Assembly (NCBI GenBank): GCA_029976705.1
Contig: JARVCM010000014.1
Location: 1 to 32,826, forward strand
Length of the DNA stretch: 32,826 nucleotides
Source: Mollicutes bacterium
GTDB taxonomy: Bacteria; Bacillota_I; Bacilli_A; Mycoplasmatales; MT37
Direction: 5' to 3'
Part shown: piece after piece, positions 29,540-32,826 of the stretch
Numbering within the stretch: position 1 is the first letter of the stretch
Layout: the number at the start of each line of letters is the position of its first letter
The notes under the pieces: generated by a model
Seen by the model: the letters and a program-made list of their open reading frames with translations, nothing else
Told to the model about the DNA's origin: nothing
Databases searched by the model: none
Made by a program: the position numbers and the translations under genes

Positions 29540-32500
29540 ATGTTTGTTATGTTTGTTTTCAAAAGGAAGTTTTTTGATTTTAAGTTAATTCTTTTTTTGT
29601 TATTTTTTGTATTTCTACTTTTTTCCACGGTTATTTTTTTTACCAACTCTTCAACAAATACTTCATTTTCTCCAGTTCACGAAAAAACTTCAAATCTAAA
29701 CAAAAAACGACAATCAAATTTGGCAAAACTTAAAACCTTGTATCATGCTTTGAAAAACGAATCAAATCAAGAAACTTTGCGAAACATCAAGGCATTAACA
29801 GTCAATCAAATTGTTGTTAACAAGAGAAATTACAACATTAGATACTTAAAAAATTTAAAACCTTTGGAATTACCGCTTCTTCTTCTTAACAAACATGCAA
29901 AAAACGAATTGAAAATATTAGTTAGAAATAATGTTTCTTTTACAGTTTTACAAACTACAGTACAAAACATCAAAAACACCCAAGCAGCCCTGGATGTAAA
30001 ACTTAAAACCTTGTATCATGCTTTGAAAAACGAATCAAATCAAGAAACTTTGCGAAACATCAAGGCATTAAGAACTAAGACAATTCTTATTGATAAAAAA
30101 ATATACGACATTCGTAACTTGAAAACTTTTAATCTTTCGAATTTACCACTTTTTGCTAGACTTAACATACGTATAAAAACCGAGTTAAAAATATTAGTTA
30201 GAAATAATGTTTCTTTTACAGTTTTACAAGCTACAGTACAAAACAAAAAAAATACCTGAAACAAAAACTGAAAACAAAGACGAAAACCAAAGAAATATTC
30301 TTGTCAACTTACTAGTGTTAGATTTCCGGGACGTCGTGCACATTTGTTAAAAAGAGGAAAAACATTATTATCAAAACTTAATTTACCAATAAATCGTGCT
30401 CTTTTGTTAAAAATTAAAGATTTGACAACTGATAAAATCAATGTTTTAAATAGACGACATAAACTTGTTGACTATAACATTACCGCTTTAAAAAATTTTG
30501 TTTTACGAGCAAAATATTTTCAATTAAAGCAAGAGGATAAGAAAGAATTGAAAAAATTAGCATTTTGTCAACTTTGATGATCTGACTTTAGAAAAGCGGT
30601 TAACGATTTTGAGATTGATCAAATTATAGCCTACGACAGCCACATTTCAGTTAATAGTCAAACGGGACAAAAATTAAAAATCTTTTTAACCGATTTGTTG
30701 AAAGCTGAAAACATCAAAGTTTTTGAACAATTGAAGCAACTTGGTCTTTCAAAAATTATGATTAATAATGCTTTTTATGAAATTGATGCCTTAAAACAAT
30801 TTGATGTGTCATCAAGTTTTAAACACACCACCGAACTTACGATAGATGAGACGGTAAAGGATTTTTTGCTTACTGCTCAATCAGATTCATGACCAAAAAA
30901 CACACCTAAACAACTTCTTAATTTGGCGATTAATGATGTTAAAGTTGCTCAAATTAAAATTGCAATTCGTGAAACAATTAAAAAAGAGTTTGCTAATTTA
31001 TTCCATAATTTTAGAAAACCAGCGAAAGGAGTTATTTCTAAAATTAAATTTCTTAAACTTGATGAACTTGTTATTGGTGAAAAGAGTTACAGTGTTAAAG
31101 CCTTAAAGAAATTTAATTTTGCTGATAAAAAAGCGGATTTTGATATTTTGGAAAATAAAGAAGTTCAAGAAGACAAAGTCACAGTCACAGACACAAATAA
31201 GGGCAAAGACACCAAAGAAGTTGAGGAATTAAAGGTAGAATTGACCGCCTTTGTTAAGGAAGATATCAGAATGCCCGAAATTGTTGAAGTAGTGGAAAAA
31301 ACAATAGAAGTTACTTATTCTTCTCCTGTTAGGTCTTCACCGCTTATTGATAAAACCCCGCATTTAGACGCTTTTGTTCGAGATTTCCAAAACGTCTTTT
31401 TTAAAGAAGATGTTTTAGACGAAATGGTCAGTTGAAATCTGGAAACAATTAATATTGATGGTAAGGATTATCAAATTGGAGAAATAAAAACATTTGATTT
31501 TTCAAAAGTAAATACATTTAATGATATTTCAAATGCTGGAGTAAAAACACAATTAAAATCGTTGGTTAACGATAATATTAATGCTGGCAAAATTTGATTA
31601 AGTATGACAAATGCAAAAGCTAATGTTTTGTTTAATGAATTTAAAAAACCTGCAAATAAAATTTCTGTTTTAGACGAAATGGTTAGGTTAGGTATAACAT
31701 CAATTCAAATTGATGATTTTATGTATGAAATTGATGATACATCAGTATTTGATTTTACGACAGTTGTTAATTTTAAAGAACTTCTGGAAGATAATGATGT
31801 GAAGGGAGAACTTGTAACGCTAGCAGGACAAAATATTAAGTTTGAACAAATTATCAATTTTATACGAATTCGTAAAAATTTTACTGATTTTTTGACTGAA
31901 TTTGTAAAAGCAGAAAATAAAAGTACTTTAACGGATTTAAAAAATCTTGAAACTAATAAACTTAAAATTAATAATTTTGAATATTCAGTCAACGAATTAA
32001 AAAAGGTTGTTGTTTCGGATGATGTTAGTCATATTGATTTTTATATAAATTCAGAATCAGCAGAAAAACAACAATTTGATCTTTTATTTGCAAAAGATGT
32101 CACTTTTGCTGCTTGAAAAGCAGCAATAGAGGCCCAAAAACAAAAAGAGGTTCTTAATGCTAACCAAGAACTTTATAAGCAATTTTATATCCAATTAAAA
32201 AATGAAGTAAATCAGACAACTTTAAAGAATCTTAAAGCATTAAAAGCTAACACGATCAATATTCAAAACAAAGATTACAACATTAACAATTTGAAAACTT
32301 TAGATCTTTCTGCTTTGCCACTGTTTGTTGGACTTAACAAAAATGTTAAAACGGAACTAGAAGCATTAGTAAAAAATAACATAGATTTTGAGATTTTAAA
32401 AACTAATGCCAAAGCCAAAAAAGACATCCAAGATCAAGCGGATTTTGAAGAAAAAACAGAAGCCTTGTTTGACGAATTGAAAGACGAAGCAAATCAAACA

Positions 32501-32826
32501 ACATTTAACAATCTTAAAGCATTAACAGCTGACAAAATCAATATTAAAGGAACTGATTACGACATTAACAATTTGAAAACTTTAGATTTTGGAGTTATTG
32601 ATGAATTTAGTAAATTAGTAGATGCTGATATTAGAACGGAACTAGAAGCATTAGTAAAAAAAGACATAGATTTTGAGATTTTAAAAACTAATGCCAAAGC
32701 CAAAAAAGACACCCAAGATCAAGCGGATTTTGAAGAAAAAACAGAAGCCTTGTTTGACGAATTGAAAGACGAAGCAAATCAAACAACATTTAACAATCTT
32801 AAAGCATTAACAGCTGACAAAATCAA
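29540..32826 (+). CDS. Giant repeat-built surface or secreted protein with N-terminal membrane anchor (3' end outside window)
   Basis: One frame stays open from ATG 29540 to the window edge (1095 codons) with TGA as Trp; pieces that look separate are all in this frame. Residues 15-35 are strongly hydrophobic after a basic start (FKRKFFDFK). No lipobox cysteine follows, so a signal anchor or a signal peptide cut elsewhere is likely. The rest is a chain of about eleven units of 80-98 residues. Each has a helix with FDEL/YHAL-type start, a short loop, L-x-x-L-x-x-x-x-I-x-I, then x-x-x-x-Y-x-I-x-x-L-K-x-F/L-x-x (for example ALTADKINI then YDINNLKTLDF), and a helix ending ELEALVKKDIDFEIL. Outer units are well conserved, central ones strongly diverged. 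A charged linker (EVQEDKVTVTDTNKGKDTKEVEELK) splits the middle. I do not recognise a family. A surface role is inferred. Confidence 0.8.
29725..30229 (+). repeat. Two near-identical units (period 273-276 bases) at the 5' end of the repeat-protein gene
   Basis: Bases 29725-29798 (74 bases) equal 29998-30071, and 29912-29953 (42 bases) equal 30188-30229. The parts between differ more. The offset changes from 273 to 276, a one-codon insertion. A mosaic of identical and diverged blocks suggests gene conversion. Confidence 0.9.
32351..32826 (+). repeat. Tandem 285-base repeat, continuing past the window edge
   Basis: Bases 32636-32826 repeat 32351-32541 with only about three differences over 191 bases; the period is 285 bases (95 codons). 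A more diverged copy starts near 32171 (294 bases before the next unit). The array is cut by the window end, so its copy number is unknown. Confidence 0.9.

Noticed and set aside
29725-30229. CRISPR-like repetition
   Set aside because: Repeats are 273-285 bases, in-frame and protein-coding; no short repeat-spacer structure exists anywhere in the window.
29540-32826. The repeat protein as a DUF285/BspA-like mycoplasma surface protein
   Set aside because: The WDTSKVTDM-type signature of that family is absent; the repeat pattern is different.

Overview
The window is a stretch of a Mollicutes chromosome (mycoplasma/spiroplasma-like). It is strongly AT-rich, and TGA is read as tryptophan in nearly every long gene. 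TGA sits at conserved Trp positions such as the RTW of ribosomal protein L28, the RW-LGG of S2 and the region 2 tryptophans of the sigma factor. Reading frames that look broken by TGA (valS, polC, topA, tuf, secA, uvrB, the 3' repeat protein) are each one continuous gene under genetic code 4. TGG is rare, but a tRNA-Trp(CCA) gene that would read it is present. I cannot name the genus from the sequence alone.

Layout. Positions 1-341 hold the end of a rightward gene with an Arg/Ser-rich and Lys-Pro-Thr-repeat tail. A rightward block follows: rpoD, rplU, rpmA, a membrane-anchored thioredoxin-like gene and valS (488-5681). It converges on a long leftward block (5682-23143) which, in transcription order, is nusA, infB, rbfA, a riboflavin-kinase-only ribF, rpsO, pepA, tuf, rpmB, topA, rpsB, tsf, a membrane protein, pyrH, frr, polC and tRNA-Trp(CCA). 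A divergent promoter region (about 23.19-23.41 kb) separates this from a second rightward block: a short solitary atpC-like gene, secA, a GIY-YIG nuclease gene and uvrB (23416-29288). From 29540 to the right edge runs one very large repeat-built protein gene with an N-terminal membrane anchor, which continues past the window.

How the genes work together. Most are core information-processing genes: transcription (rpoD, nusA, topA), replication and repair (polC, uvrB), and translation (infB, tuf, tsf, frr, L21, L27, L28, S2, S15, rbfA, valS, tRNA-Trp). Secretion (secA), UMP phosphorylation (pyrH), peptide turnover (pepA) and FMN synthesis (ribF) add metabolic and envelope functions. Packing is tight, with overlaps of 1-17 bases at rplU/rpmA, infB/rbfA, rbfA/ribF and pyrH/frr.

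The least ordinary parts are these: the giant repeat protein, whose repeats grade from ancient and divergent to nearly identical; the GIY-YIG nuclease with an unrecognised C-terminal half; an insertion of about 63 residues in sigma region 4; L27 with a cleavable N-terminal motif but no protease gene in its usual place; a structurally degenerate tRNA-Trp(CCA) abutting valS; and shortened S15, AtpC and RibF.
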